Of a DNA stretch of 42,720 nt, positions 33,361 through 42,248 are shown piece by piece. Source of the DNA: Aquirhabdus sp. (GTDB lineage Bacteria > Pseudomonadota > Gammaproteobacteria > Pseudomonadales > Moraxellaceae); assembly GCA_030150135.1 (NCBI GenBank), contig JASLGO010000026.1:1-42720 (forward strand), read 5' to 3'. Position numbers and translations under genes: made by a program. The notes beneath the pieces were generated by a model. The model searched no databases. It was not told where the DNA came from and saw nothing but the letters and a program-made list of their open reading frames with translations. Every line of letters starts with the position of its first letter. The first letter of the stretch is position 1.

Positions 33361-33558
33361 GTGTCATCGCGTCCTAAATTGCATTGAAGCGTGAAAAATT
33401 ATTGTGCTATTTAAATCTTTATTTACTCTGAAATTTACTTGAGCGTGACGCGCTCTGCAACTGAAATTTGCAGTGAGTTACGGTGGAATGATTGCTGGTA
33501 GACTTTAAACTTCGTTAAAATGCGCGCGATAAATTGAACAAGCCGAATTGGGTGTGTA

Positions 33559-34533
33559 ATGAGTGTTGATTTTGCTAAAGACCTTGTAGAAGACTCGACA
33601 GATGATCTAGATACTGACCTATTTGATAAGGGTTTGGATGTCGCTGTCGTAGAAGATCTTTCGCGCCTGCCATTTTTGAATCCAGATGCACCCAAAACTA
33701 CGGCTTTTTTGAAGTTGCAGAAGAAAATTCGTCGGCAAGTGGGCGAGGCGATCAAAGATTTCAATATGATCGAAGATGGCGACAAGATCATGGTTTGCGT
33801 GTCAGGTGGCAAGGACAGCTATACCATGTTGGATATTTTGCTGATGCTGCAAGCGATTGCGCCGATTCGCTTCGATATTGTGGCAGTCAATCTGGATCAA
33901 AAACAGCCAGATTTTCCTGAACACGTTTTGCCTGAATATCTCTCACGCCGCAATATCCCTTATTACATTTTGGAAAAAGACACTTACAGCATCGTGAAGG
34001 AACTGACGCCTGAAGGGAAAACCTTTTGTGCAGTGTGTTCACGTTTACGTCGTGGCTCCCTCTATGGCTTTGCTCAGGAAATTGGCGCGACCAAAGTGGC
34101 ACTTGGTCATCATCGTGATGACATCATGGCGACGTTTTTCTTGAATCTCTTTCATGGTGGGACATTGAAAGCAATGCCACCAAAGTTGAAGTCAGATGAT
34201 GGTCGAAATATCGTGATTCGTCCGCTGGCTTATGTCGCTGAAAAAGATATTATTAAATATGCCAGCCAGAGCCAGTTCCCCATCATTCCGTGTAATTTAT
34301 GTGGAACTCAAGAGAACTTACAACGCGCGGTGATCAATAATATGTTGCGTGATTGGGATATTGAGCATCCGAAGCGCTTGGCAAGTATTTTTACTGCATT
34401 GCAGAGCGTGCATCCGTCACAGCTGGCTGATCGTGAACTGTTTGATTTTGAGTCGTTGAAGGCTGATGTTCAGGAACAAACGTGTTCGGTGGATGATAAA
34501 CGCTTGGATGTGGTGAATTTGACGTTGGCTTAG
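33559..34533 (+). CDS. ttcA: tRNA-cytidine(32) 2-sulfurtransferase
   Basis: TtcA makes 2-thiocytidine at position 32 of some tRNAs, using ATP and an iron-sulfur cluster. This 324-residue protein has the PP-loop SGGKDS (residues 82-87) and both CxxC pairs: Cys157/Cys160 in FCAVCSRLRRG and Cys245/Cys248 in IPCNLCGTQ. FNMIEDGDKIMVCVSGGKDS and LGHHRDDIMATFF are typical. About 40 acidic N-terminal residues precede the conserved region. It is a single-gene unit, convergent with the GNAT gene (14 bp between stops). Confidence 0.96.
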   Translation: MSVDFAKDLVEDSTDDLDTDLFDKGLDVAVVEDLSRLPFLNPDAPKTTAFLKLQKKIRRQVGEAIKDFNMIEDGDKIMVCVSGGKDSYTMLDILLMLQAIAPIRFDIVAVNLDQKQPDFPEHVLPEYLSRRNIPYYILEKDTYSIVKELTPEGKTFCAVCSRLRRGSLYGFAQEIGATKVALGHHRDDIMATFFLNLFHGGTLKAMPPKLKSDDGRNIVIRPLAYVAEKDIIKYASQSQFPIIPCNLCGTQENLQRAVINNMLRDWDIEHPKRLASIFTALQSVHPSQLADRELFDFESLKADVQEQTCSVDDKRLDVVNLTLA

Positions 34534-34547
34534 GATTTCGCACCGTT

Positions 34548-35084
34548 TCATTTTTTAAGCCACTCATCCTTCAAAATACTATACACCGCCGATGATCGAA
34601 TCCGTCCGTCCCAGACGATGCGATCATTCCGTGCAATCCCTTCAAATACTGCTCCCAATTTTTCAATCGCTCGACGTGATCTTATGTTGAGCTCATCGGT
34701 TTGCAAAACCACTCGATTCATTTTTAAGTCATTAAACGCAAAGTTAATCAGTAGGTTTTTGCATTCACGATTAATGCCTGATTTCTGAAACGGTAGGGCA
34801 AGCCATGTGCCACCAATTTCAATAGTTTTGTGAGCTTCATTGATATTTAAAAAAGATGTGCTGCCGATGAGTTCTTGGCGTTCAAGGTGCTTGATTGCAT
34901 AAGCGATGCGGATGCCTTGTTGCTGCTGATAAAGTGCGGTTTGCACTTCTTGCTGCATTTGTGCGAGATGAGTCGGCGGACGGCGCAGCCACCAAGTCCA
35001 AAGCGTTGGCTCTTGGGCGTAGCGAATGAGTTCTTCGCAGTGAGAGAGCGATAGGGGAATGAGTTCGATGTGTTGCGATTTCAT
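34548..35084 (-). CDS. GNAT family N-acetyltransferase (RimJ/RimL type)
   Basis: This 178-residue acetyltransferase has the N-terminal strand HIELIPLSLSHCEELIRYAQ, a central acetyl-CoA region (IGGTWLALPFQKSGINREC) and the late motif LNIRSRRAIEKLGAVFEGI, as in the RimJ/RimL (Acetyltransf_3) group. The target could be a ribosomal or other protein N-terminus or a small amine. Start placed at ATG 35084; a GTG at 35090 would add two residues. It stands alone, convergent with ttcA. Confidence 0.85.
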   Translation of the reverse strand: MKSQHIELIPLSLSHCEELIRYAQEPTLWTWWLRRPPTHLAQMQQEVQTALYQQQQGIRIAYAIKHLERQELIGSTSFLNINEAHKTIEIGGTWLALPFQKSGINRECKNLLINFAFNDLKMNRVVLQTDELNIRSRRAIEKLGAVFEGIARNDRIVWDGRIRSSAVYSILKDEWLKK

Positions 35085-35160
35085 AAACACGGTTCATCGA
35101 AGAATGTTTGGTTTTAATCTATCATGAAATGAAATTTTAATTTGGTACAGGTTTGTTTCA

Positions 35161-35535
35161 TTAGAAAAAGAAATGACATTTTTGACTAGGGTCTTGTATA
35201 GGGATTAAATCTTTTATCGATTCAGGTACTGGAAATCCAAGATTGGCCATACCAAGCCACTTTAATTCTCCAGTCTTTGCTTCACCACTGGTATAAAGCT
35301 CAATACCAATTTTAGATAGAGCCAATAATAATGACTGTACGCTATCTTCACCATAGGCATATCTAATCGATTCTTTTCCTATGCCTAAAATTTGATAGGG
35401 ACAATAATAATGAGTTGTTTCGGGGTAAATATCTGGTTTACCAATTTTAATTGTAATCGTTTTATCTTGACCTAGTTCAAGCTCACGTATAGCAATGACA
35501 TGTTCTATGCTTTGTAAATACATCGGCCATCTCAT
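35161..35535 (-). CDS. Small hypothetical protein, possibly DUF6968
   Basis: A soluble 124-residue protein. The pattern VIAIRELELGQDKTITIKIG followed by KPDIYPETTHYYCPYQILG and SIRYAYGEDSVQSLLLALSK recalls the small uncharacterised group DUF6968. These occur sporadically, often near accessory genes, with no known activity. It lies between the GNAT gene and atuR on the same strand, with gaps of 76 bp below and 35 bp above. Function unknown. Confidence 0.6.
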   Translation of the reverse strand: MRWPMYLQSIEHVIAIRELELGQDKTITIKIGKPDIYPETTHYYCPYQILGIGKESIRYAYGEDSVQSLLLALSKIGIELYTSGEAKTGELKWLGMANLGFPVPESIKDLIPIQDPSQKCHFFF

Positions 35536-35570
35536 TTTAAGAACGAAATTTTATTCTAAGTGTCGCTGAT

Positions 35571-36185
35571 TTATCCGCGCAAAGCCATTGCTAAAGTTAC
35601 TTCTGCTAGTTCAGCTATCGAGATACGACCATTAGGCTTATACCAGAGCGCAGTGCCAAACGTTGCGCCACTGAGCAGCCTGCGACAGATAAACGTATCG
35701 TGTTTAATTTTTCCTTCCAACTTTAAATCTTCGAGAACTTTCAGCCATAGCGATTCGTATTCTTCACGCATGGCAAGTAAAGGCTCTTGTTGCTCTGCGG
35801 TGATGGCATTCCATTCGTACACAAGCACTGCCATTGCATGACTCGTGTTGCCATTAATCGATTCCAGTTCAGCGCGGATTAAGCCTTTGAGCCGCTCTGC
35901 TGGTGTTGCGCCTTGTTCAATTGCATTGTGCATTTGTTGCAAGTTATAAATGATCGCTTCTTCCATGATGGCGCACAAAATCGCATCTTTACTTTTGAAG
36001 TGATGAAACAAGCTGCCTGATTGAATGCCGACCATGAGCGCAAGTTCGCGAACGGTGGTTCGTGCGTAACCTTGCTCATGAAACAGATATGCGGCAGCAC
36101 GCAGCACACGACCACGCGGACTATCATCCATTCCACCAATCGGAGGGAGGGTCTGTAGTATCTCTGGTGAAATAGATTGGTTCAC
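35571..36185 (-). CDS. atuR: TetR family regulator of the atu cluster
   Basis: This 204-residue repressor has the N-terminal HTH (SPRGRVLRAAAYLFHEQGYA, then TTVRELALMVGIQSGSLFHH) and a C-terminal domain with the pattern of acyl-CoA-metabolism regulators (LVYEWNAITAEQQEPLLAMREEYE). It is divergent from atuA, as AtuR is in Pseudomonas aeruginosa, where it represses the atu genes until terpene-derived compounds appear. A good palindrome lies in the shared upstream gap. The start is a GTG at 36185; an internal ATG at 36131, placed just after GGTGGA, is an alternative that would shorten the disordered N-terminus by 18 residues. The gene symbol is by synteny and family. Confidence 0.82.
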   Translation of the reverse strand: MNQSISPEILQTLPPIGGMDDSPRGRVLRAAAYLFHEQGYARTTVRELALMVGIQSGSLFHHFKSKDAILCAIMEEAIIYNLQQMHNAIEQGATPAERLKGLIRAELESINGNTSHAMAVLVYEWNAITAEQQEPLLAMREEYESLWLKVLEDLKLEGKIKHDTFICRRLLSGATFGTALWYKPNGRISIAELAEVTLAMALRG

Positions 36186-36310
36186 AGATCACTTTTCCAT
36201 TTAAAAGTTAAGGATGACTTGGCAGTTCTGGCATTAACGACTTTATGAAAATCATTAAAAACATGGAATTGCACAAATTCTAACATTTTAGACCCAGTCC
36301 ATTGGTCTTT

Positions 36311-36363
36311 TTGGTCAAAAAAGAATAACACAATGCTATTTACAAACCAAGCGCTTGCTTGGT
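36311..36363 (+). promoter_or_regulatory. atuA promoter with TetR-type operator
   Basis: TTGGTC (36311-36316), a 17-base spacer and TGCTAT (36334-36339) form a plausible promoter. At 36346-36363, over the expected start point, is ACCAAGC GCTT GCTTGGT with perfect 7-bp arms, a typical operator for TetR repressors of acyl-CoA genes. A poorer ACC...GGT dyad at about 36292-36306 could be the second site; two sites are known for P. aeruginosa AtuR. Confidence 0.65.
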
Positions 36364-36398
36364 AGTCTTGCTTCACATTCAAGTAAGGGTATTTTGCC

Positions 36399-38213
36399 GT
36401 GACTGACAATATTCAAAGCCAAGACATTAATCGCATTGTACGCATTGGTTGTGCTTCAGGTTTTTGGGGTGATACCAATACTGCAGCATTTCAATTAGTG
36501 CATATGGCACAGATTGATTATCTGGTGTTTGACTATCTCTCGGAAGTTACGATGTCAATCATGGCTCGCGCAAAGATGAAAGACTCAACGTTGGGTTATG
36601 CGCATGATTTTGTGACGCGCGTGATGGAACCTTTGCTGAAAACCATCGCTGCAAAAAAAATTAAAGTGATCAGTAATGCTGGCGGTGTGAATCCGCTGTC
36701 GTGTCGTGATGCGATCGTCAAACTTATTGACGCTGCGGGTTTGAATCTGAAAGTTGCGGTTGTACTCGGTGATGATCTGATTGCAGAGCAAGGGCAGCTA
36801 CGTGCATCGGGCGTGACAGAGATGTTTTCAGGTCAAGCAATGCCTGAAAATATGGCGAGTATCAATGCTTACTTAGGTGCTGTGCCGATTCGTGATGCGT
36901 TGGATGCGGGCGCAGACATTGTGATCACAGGTCGTGTGGTGGATTCTGCGGTGGTGATTGGACCACTGATGCATGAGTTTGGCTGGAGCACTTCGGATTA
37001 TGATCATTTGGCGCAAGCTGCGCTTGCGGGTCATGTCATCGAGTGTGGTGCGCAATGTACTGGCGGTAACTTCACCGATTGGGAAGATGTACCGGGCTAC
37101 GACAACATGGGCTTTCCAATTGCCGAAGTGTCTGCGGATGGTTCATTTGTCATTAGTAAGCCTGATGGAACGGGTGGCTTAATCAATAAAGCCACGATTG
37201 GTGAACAGATTGTTTATGAGATCAATGATCCACAGTCTTATATTTTGCCTGATGTCGTAGCGGACTTTAGCCATGTGCAGTTAGAGCAAGTTGATGTCAA
37301 TCGTGTCAAAGTCAGTGGCGCCAAAGGTCGCGCGCCAACCAATCAATACAAGGTCAGTGCAACTTATGCTGATGGCTATCGCGTATTGGTGAGTTTTGTC
37401 ATTGCTGGGATTGATGCCAAGCGCAAAGCTGAAAAGGTTGCTAATGCAATTCTCACAAAATGCGAACGCGTCCTAGCGTTACGTGGTGTGTCAGGTTTCA
37501 CTGAAAAATCGATTGAATATATTGGCACTGAAACGACGTATGGCCCTCATGGACAGCGTTCTGATACCCGTGAAGTCGCGGTAAAAATCGCCGTGGCTCA
37601 TCCTTTCCAGCAAGCCTGCCAATTCCTCGCGTCAGAGATTGCGCAAGCTTCCACGGGCATGGCTCCCGGACTGGCTGGCATTATGGGTGGTCGTCCGAAG
37701 GTTTCACCTGTTGTTAAATTATTTTCGTTCTTACTCGATAAGGCGCACTGCAAGGTTGAGATTGATCTGAATGGTGAACGCCGTGTCGTCAGTATTCCAG
37801 CAGGCGATGCCAGTAGCATGCCTGCACCGATTGCCAGTGGTGAAGTTGCCAATCTGGCGGGTGCGAATGGTCTAACGACTGTGCCATTGATCGACGTTGC
37901 ACACGCCCGCAGTGGCGATAAAGGCAACGCGTCGAATATCGGCGTGCTTGCGCGTTGCCCTGAATATTTACCGTGGATTCGTGCATCTCTGACCACCGAT
38001 GCAGTTACAGCGTATATGGCGCATGTGCTCGATGGTGCAAATAGCAAGGTCTATCGTTTTGAGTTGCCGGGATTGAATGCATTTAATTTGTTTATGACTA
38101 ATGCACTGGGTGGCGGTGGTATGGCGAGTTTACGTATTGATCCGCAAGGCAAAGCGCTGGCGCAGCAGTTACTCGATATGCCTGTGCAGATTCCTGTGGA
38201 GCTGTTGAGGTAG
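36399..38213 (+). CDS. atuA: Acyclic terpene utilization protein AtuA
   Basis: This 604-residue protein has an AtuA (former DUF1446) domain over about residues 12-450, opening RIVRIGCASGFWGDTNTA and containing YLVFDYLSEVTMSIMARAK, DIVITGRVVDSAVVIGPL and ECGAQCTGGNFTDW. A C-terminal AtuA-like small domain begins near VPLIDVAHARSGDKGNASNI. AtuA is essential for citronellol/geraniol growth in P. aeruginosa, but its catalytic role is unsettled. The start is a GTG at 36399 with AAGGG about 10 bases ahead; no nearby in-frame ATG exists. First gene of the operon. Confidence 0.93.
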   Translation: MTDNIQSQDINRIVRIGCASGFWGDTNTAAFQLVHMAQIDYLVFDYLSEVTMSIMARAKMKDSTLGYAHDFVTRVMEPLLKTIAAKKIKVISNAGGVNPLSCRDAIVKLIDAAGLNLKVAVVLGDDLIAEQGQLRASGVTEMFSGQAMPENMASINAYLGAVPIRDALDAGADIVITGRVVDSAVVIGPLMHEFGWSTSDYDHLAQAALAGHVIECGAQCTGGNFTDWEDVPGYDNMGFPIAEVSADGSFVISKPDGTGGLINKATIGEQIVYEINDPQSYILPDVVADFSHVQLEQVDVNRVKVSGAKGRAPTNQYKVSATYADGYRVLVSFVIAGIDAKRKAEKVANAILTKCERVLALRGVSGFTEKSIEYIGTETTYGPHGQRSDTREVAVKIAVAHPFQQACQFLASEIAQASTGMAPGLAGIMGGRPKVSPVVKLFSFLLDKAHCKVEIDLNGERRVVSIPAGDASSMPAPIASGEVANLAGANGLTTVPLIDVAHARSGDKGNASNIGVLARCPEYLPWIRASLTTDAVTAYMAHVLDGANSKVYRFELPGLNAFNLFMTNALGGGGMASLRIDPQGKALAQQLLDMPVQIPVELLR

Positions 38214-38248
38214 AAGTTTTAATTGCGATAAACGCTGCTTTTTGCTTT

Positions 38249-38345
38249 GAAGTCTTCCCCTTCAAGGGGAAGATTTAGATGGGGATGGTTTTGAGTTAAT
38301 TATAAAACCATCCCCATCCCAGCCTTCCCCTTGAAGGGGAAGGAG
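38249..38345. repeat. 97-bp palindromic element, copy 1 (atuA/atuB gap)
   Basis: The ends are the near-palindromes CTTCCCCTTCAAGGGGAAG and CTTCCCCTTGAAGGGGAAG. Inside, ATGGGGATGGTTTT pairs with AAAACCATCCCCAT, so the whole element can fold into one long hairpin or three smaller ones. It matches 40937-41034 over nearly the full length. No coding capacity; the form is that of a REP/MITE-like element. Confidence 0.9.
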
Positions 38346-38388
38346 CTAAGGTTTAATTAAATTAATTTATACATGTGGAATAAATAAG

Positions 38389-39249
38389 ATGTCGTATCAA
38401 TCAATTTTTCGTCCAGATGCGTTTGCTGGCAAAGTCGTCATTGTGACAGGTGGTGGTTCGGGGATTGGTCGTTGTACGGCACATGAGCTGGCGGCGCTCG
38501 GTGCGCAAGTGGTGATTACGGGTCGTAAACCTGAAAAGCTCGATGCGATTGTGGCTGAAATTAAAGCTGATGGTGGCAAGGTGCGTGGTTTGGTCTGTGA
38601 TATTCGTCAAGAAGATCAAGTGAAAGCCACCATTGCAGCAGTACTCGCTGAATTTGGTCGTCTGGATGGTTTGTTTAATAACGCAGGCGGTCAGTTTCCT
38701 TCGCCGCTAGAGTCCATTTCATATAACGGTTTTGATTCGGTGATTCGTAATAATTTACATGGCACGTTTCTGATGATGCGTGAAGCGTACAACCAGTGGA
38801 TGGGTGAGCATGGTGGCAGCATTGTCAATATGGCGGCTGATATGCATGGCGGAATGCCAGGAATGGGACATTCGGGTGCGGCGCGTGCTGGTGTTGATAA
38901 CTTGACCAAGACGGCTGCGATTGAATGGGCGAAGTCAGGCGTGCGTGTGAATTGTGTTGCACCCGGCTGGATCATGTCATCGGGTATGGATACTTACCAA
39001 GGGGCATTCCGCGCCATGATTCCTTTACTTGCCGATAAAGTTCCTCTCAAGCGTATGGGAACCGAGTCAGAAGTGTCATCGGTGGCGTGTTTCTTGTTGT
39101 CCGAAGCTGCGGCATTCGTCAATGGCATCACGATTCGGATTGATGGTGCGGCATCGCTGGGCACACCGTCATATCCACTGGCCGATGCCAAGAACAATGA
39201 ACCGTTTAATGGCTTCCATCGCGCCTTTATTCCTGATGTATTGAAGTAA
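38389..39249 (+). CDS. atuB: Short-chain dehydrogenase/reductase AtuB (PECR-like)
   Basis: This 286-residue SDR has the NAD(P) motif TGGGSGIGR (residues 20-28), FNNAGGQF at 96-103 and the fold ending in VNGITIRIDGAASLG. Its centre reads GHSGAARAGVDNLTKTAAIE, which closely resembles peroxisomal trans-2-enoyl-CoA reductase (PECR) and not ordinary alcohol-type SDRs. In PECR the catalytic pair is in a YNLTK segment; here the tyrosine place is Asp170, with Lys174 kept. The AtuB role in terpene breakdown is not settled; an acyl-CoA-level reductase would fit the resemblance. It lies 175 bp after atuA, with the palindromic element between. Confidence 0.88.
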   Translation: MSYQSIFRPDAFAGKVVIVTGGGSGIGRCTAHELAALGAQVVITGRKPEKLDAIVAEIKADGGKVRGLVCDIRQEDQVKATIAAVLAEFGRLDGLFNNAGGQFPSPLESISYNGFDSVIRNNLHGTFLMMREAYNQWMGEHGGSIVNMAADMHGGMPGMGHSGAARAGVDNLTKTAAIEWAKSGVRVNCVAPGWIMSSGMDTYQGAFRAMIPLLADKVPLKRMGTESEVSSVACFLLSEAAAFVNGITIRIDGAASLGTPSYPLADAKNNEPFNGFHRAFIPDVLK

Positions 39250-39309
39250 GTATTTCGTCATAGCCCACTATGACTAGAGCATGATTAGCAAAAGTTCAGA
39301 GAGAAGAAA

Positions 39310-40923
39310 ATGGCAATTCTAGAAACGGCACTTGATCCGAATAGCCCGCAGTTTGCTGCAAACCGTGAGTTTGCAGAACAGACTCTCGCAGAGATGCGCA
39401 CGATTCAGCAAAAGGTGATCGATAAGTCACTCCAAGCAAAGCCTAAGTTTGAGAAACGTGGTCAGATCTTGCCGCATGAGCGTGTACGTTTGTTGTTGGA
39501 TGCGGGAACGCCATTTGTTGAACTCTGTGGTCTGGTGGGTTATGGCATGTATGACGACAAAGATGGTTCTGATGCAGGCGGTGGCATTATCGCGGGGATT
39601 GGTTTTGTTGAAGGCATGCGCTGCATGGTGACTGCAAGTAATAGTGCGATCAAAGGCGGGACGATTTCGCCAGCGGGCATGGTGAAGACTTTACGTCTGC
39701 ATGAAATTATTCGCGAGAATAAATTGCCTGTGATTTGCCTCACCGAAAGTGGTGGTGCGAACTTAAATTATGGCGGTGAAGTGTTTGTGAATGCGGGTCG
39801 TACCTTTGCTAATCAGGCACGTTTATCAGCTATGGGGATTCCTCAAATTGCGGTTGTGCATGGTAATGCCACAGCTGGCGGTGCGTATCAGCCGGGTTTG
39901 TCTGATTATATCATCGTGGTTCGTAAGCGTACGCAAATGTTCTTGGCAGGTCCACCGTTGTTGCTTGCTGCAACAGGTGAAGTCGCTAATGGCGAAGATT
40001 TGGGCGGTGCAGAAATGCACGCGATGGTTGCAGGAACCGCAGAGTATCTGGCTGAAAACGATGCTGATGGCATTCGTCAGGCACGCGATATCGTCAAGAT
40101 GATGAACTGGAAAGAGCAGACTGCCGCGACACCAAATGATTATTTAGAGCCGCGTTATCCGATTGATAATTTGATGGGATTAATTCCGTCAGATATTAAA
40201 CAACCCATTGATATGAAAGAAGTCATTGCGCATATTGTCGATGATTCAGACTTCCTCGAGTTCAAGCAAGAGTTTGATGCGATGACCGTTTGTGGTTGGG
40301 CAAAGATGGGTGGCATGAATGTCGGGATTATTACCAATAATGGCCCGATCACCGTACAAGGTGCGACCAAGACGGCTCAGTTTATTCATTTATGTGAGCA
40401 GACTCAGCGACCATTGCTATTTTTGCACAACACTACAGGCTTTATTGTCGGAACGGATGCTGAGCAGAACGGCATTGTGAAGCATGGCTCCAAGCTCATC
40501 CAAGCGGTTGCCAATGCAACCGTGCCAAAAATCTCTGTGATTGTGGGTGGCTCGTATGGCGCAGGAAACTATGCAATGTGTGGTCGTGCGTTATCGCCGA
40601 ATTTCCTTTTTGCATGGCCAACATCACGTACAGCGGTGATGGGTGGTGCGCAGGCGGGTAAAGTGATGCGTATTGTCGCTGAAGAAAAACAGCGTTCGAC
40701 AGGGCAAGAACCTGATCCACAAATGCTCGACATGATTGAGATGACGACTGCTGCAAAATTAGATTCTCAAACGACTGCAATGTACAACACGGCGCATGGT
40801 CATGACGATGGTCTGATTGATCCACGCGATACTCGTAATGTGTTGATCTTTGTTTTGAAAACTCAGTTTGAAGCCAAAGCGCGTCAGTTGAATCCGATTA
40901 GTTTTGGTGCGTCACGTTTTTAG
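39310..40923 (+). CDS. atuC: Geranyl-CoA carboxylase beta (carboxyltransferase) subunit
   Basis: This 537-residue acyl-CoA carboxyltransferase has an N-terminal crotonase-like domain with SGGANLNYGGEVF and GNATAGGAYQPG, and a C-terminal domain with QFIHLCEQTQRPLLFLHNTTGF, ISVIVGGSYGAGNYAM and FAWPTSRTAVMGG. It moves carboxyl from carboxybiotin to the methyl of geranyl-CoA, and needs the biotin subunit AtuF (outside the window). Compared with the leucine-pathway MCC beta subunit as I recall it, the loop after EVF is shorter (EVFVNAGRTFANQA) and the bulky aromatic before NQA is Ala, consistent with a longer substrate. Synteny with atuA/B/D supports AtuC over LiuB. Confidence 0.9.
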   Translation: MAILETALDPNSPQFAANREFAEQTLAEMRTIQQKVIDKSLQAKPKFEKRGQILPHERVRLLLDAGTPFVELCGLVGYGMYDDKDGSDAGGGIIAGIGFVEGMRCMVTASNSAIKGGTISPAGMVKTLRLHEIIRENKLPVICLTESGGANLNYGGEVFVNAGRTFANQARLSAMGIPQIAVVHGNATAGGAYQPGLSDYIIVVRKRTQMFLAGPPLLLAATGEVANGEDLGGAEMHAMVAGTAEYLAENDADGIRQARDIVKMMNWKEQTAATPNDYLEPRYPIDNLMGLIPSDIKQPIDMKEVIAHIVDDSDFLEFKQEFDAMTVCGWAKMGGMNVGIITNNGPITVQGATKTAQFIHLCEQTQRPLLFLHNTTGFIVGTDAEQNGIVKHGSKLIQAVANATVPKISVIVGGSYGAGNYAMCGRALSPNFLFAWPTSRTAVMGGAQAGKVMRIVAEEKQRSTGQEPDPQMLDMIEMTTAAKLDSQTTAMYNTAHGHDDGLIDPRDTRNVLIFVLKTQFEAKARQLNPISFGASRF

Positions 40924-40936
40924 AAGTGATTGCTGT

Positions 40937-41034
40937 GAAGTCTTCCCCTTCAAGGGGAAGATTTAGATGGGGGTGCTTTTGATGTTGACTTTAAAACCAT
41001 CCCCATCCCGACCTTCCCCTTGAAGGAGAAGGAG
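40937..41034. repeat. 98-bp palindromic element, copy 2 (atuC/atuD gap)
   Basis: Same orientation and structure as 38249-38345. The left end is identical. The left inner arm has changes (ATGGGGGTGCTTTT) that weaken the inner pairing, and the right end has one change (GAAGGAGAAGG). It lies 13 bases after the atuC stop. Confidence 0.9.
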
Positions 41035-41087
41035 AAAAGCGTGATTAGTAAGTTATTTACGTTAAAAATCAGATTAAAGGAACAGTC

Positions 41088-42248
41088 ATGAAATTTACCG
41101 CAGAACATGAAGCACTTCGCCGTACAGCGCGCCAGTTTGTTGAAAATGAACTCAATCCGTTTATTCCAGAATGGGAAGCGGCAGGGCGTTTTCCAATTCA
41201 TGATGTGTTCAAAAAAATGGCCGATCTGGGATTACTTGGTATTTGCAAGCCTGAAGAAAATGGTGGTTTAGGTCTGGACTATTCCTACAATCTGGTGGTC
41301 GCTGAAGAATTGGGACGCGCAGCGTGTGGCGGCGTGCCTTTGGCGATTGGCGTACAAACCGACATGGCAACGCCAGCATTGGCACGTTTTGGCAGCAAAG
41401 AATTACGCGACGAGTTTTTGGTGCCTGCAATTAAAGGTGAATATGTTGCTGCGATTGCAGTTTCTGAAGTCCATGCGGGTTCTGATGTTGCAGCGATTAA
41501 AACCACGGCAAAAAAAGATGGCGATGATTACGTCATCAATGGCAGCAAGATGTGGATTACCAACTCTTTGCAGGCGGACTTTTTTTGCTTGCTTGCAAAC
41601 ACGTCTGATGCCAAGCCGCATAGCAATAAATCGATGATTATTGTCCCTGCAAAAACAAAAGGCATTAGCTTTTCTGAACCACTGAATAAATTAGGGATGC
41701 GTTCAACCACGACTGCTCAGGTTTATTTTGACAATGTTCGTGTGCCACAGCGCAATTTGGTCGGTGCAGAAGGCATGGGTTTCATGATGCAAATGATGCA
41801 ATTCCAAGAAGAACGCATGTGGGCGTGTGCCAACGCGGTTGGTGGTCTGGAACACTGTATCAAGCAAACCATTGCTTATACCAAAGAGCGTACAACTTTC
41901 GGACAACCCCTAATCAATAACCAATATGTGCATTTCCGTTTTGCTGAACTCATGACTGAAGTAGAAGCATTAAAAGCCTTAACTTACCAAGCGTGTGAAC
42001 AACATATTGCTGGTGAAAATGTCGCGATGTTGGCATCGATGGCAAAACTGAAATCAGGACGCCTGACCCGTGAAGTGTCAGATACTTGCTTGCAGTATTG
42101 GGGTGGTAACGGTTTCATGTGGGATAACCCAGCATCACAATTATATCGTGATGGTCGTCTCGGTTCGATTGGCGGTGGTGCAGACGAAATCATGTTGGGC
42201 ATTATCTGTAAGCTCATGGATATTTTGCCAAGCAAACAAAAGTCTTAA
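41088..42248 (+). CDS. atuD: Acyl-CoA dehydrogenase AtuD (citronellyl-CoA dehydrogenase type)
   Basis: This 386-residue FAD enzyme has AIAVSEVHAGSDVAAIKTTA (residues ~123-142), MWITNS, and the arginine/FAD region ERTTFGQPL. The usual catalytic Glu near the C-terminus (IYEGT) is replaced: IGGGADEIM has Gly363. The base is therefore probably one of Glu241/Glu242 in QEERMWACA, the helix-G position used by isovaleryl- and long-chain acyl-CoA dehydrogenases, which suits 3-methyl-branched substrates. In P. aeruginosa AtuD oxidises citronellyl-CoA to geranyl-CoA, the substrate of AtuC. It is separated from atuC by the second palindromic element. Confidence 0.9.
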   Translation: MKFTAEHEALRRTARQFVENELNPFIPEWEAAGRFPIHDVFKKMADLGLLGICKPEENGGLGLDYSYNLVVAEELGRAACGGVPLAIGVQTDMATPALARFGSKELRDEFLVPAIKGEYVAAIAVSEVHAGSDVAAIKTTAKKDGDDYVINGSKMWITNSLQADFFCLLANTSDAKPHSNKSMIIVPAKTKGISFSEPLNKLGMRSTTTAQVYFDNVRVPQRNLVGAEGMGFMMQMMQFQEERMWACANAVGGLEHCIKQTIAYTKERTTFGQPLINNQYVHFRFAELMTEVEALKALTYQACEQHIAGENVAMLASMAKLKSGRLTREVSDTCLQYWGGNGFMWDNPASQLYRDGRLGSIGGGADEIMLGIICKLMDILPSKQKS

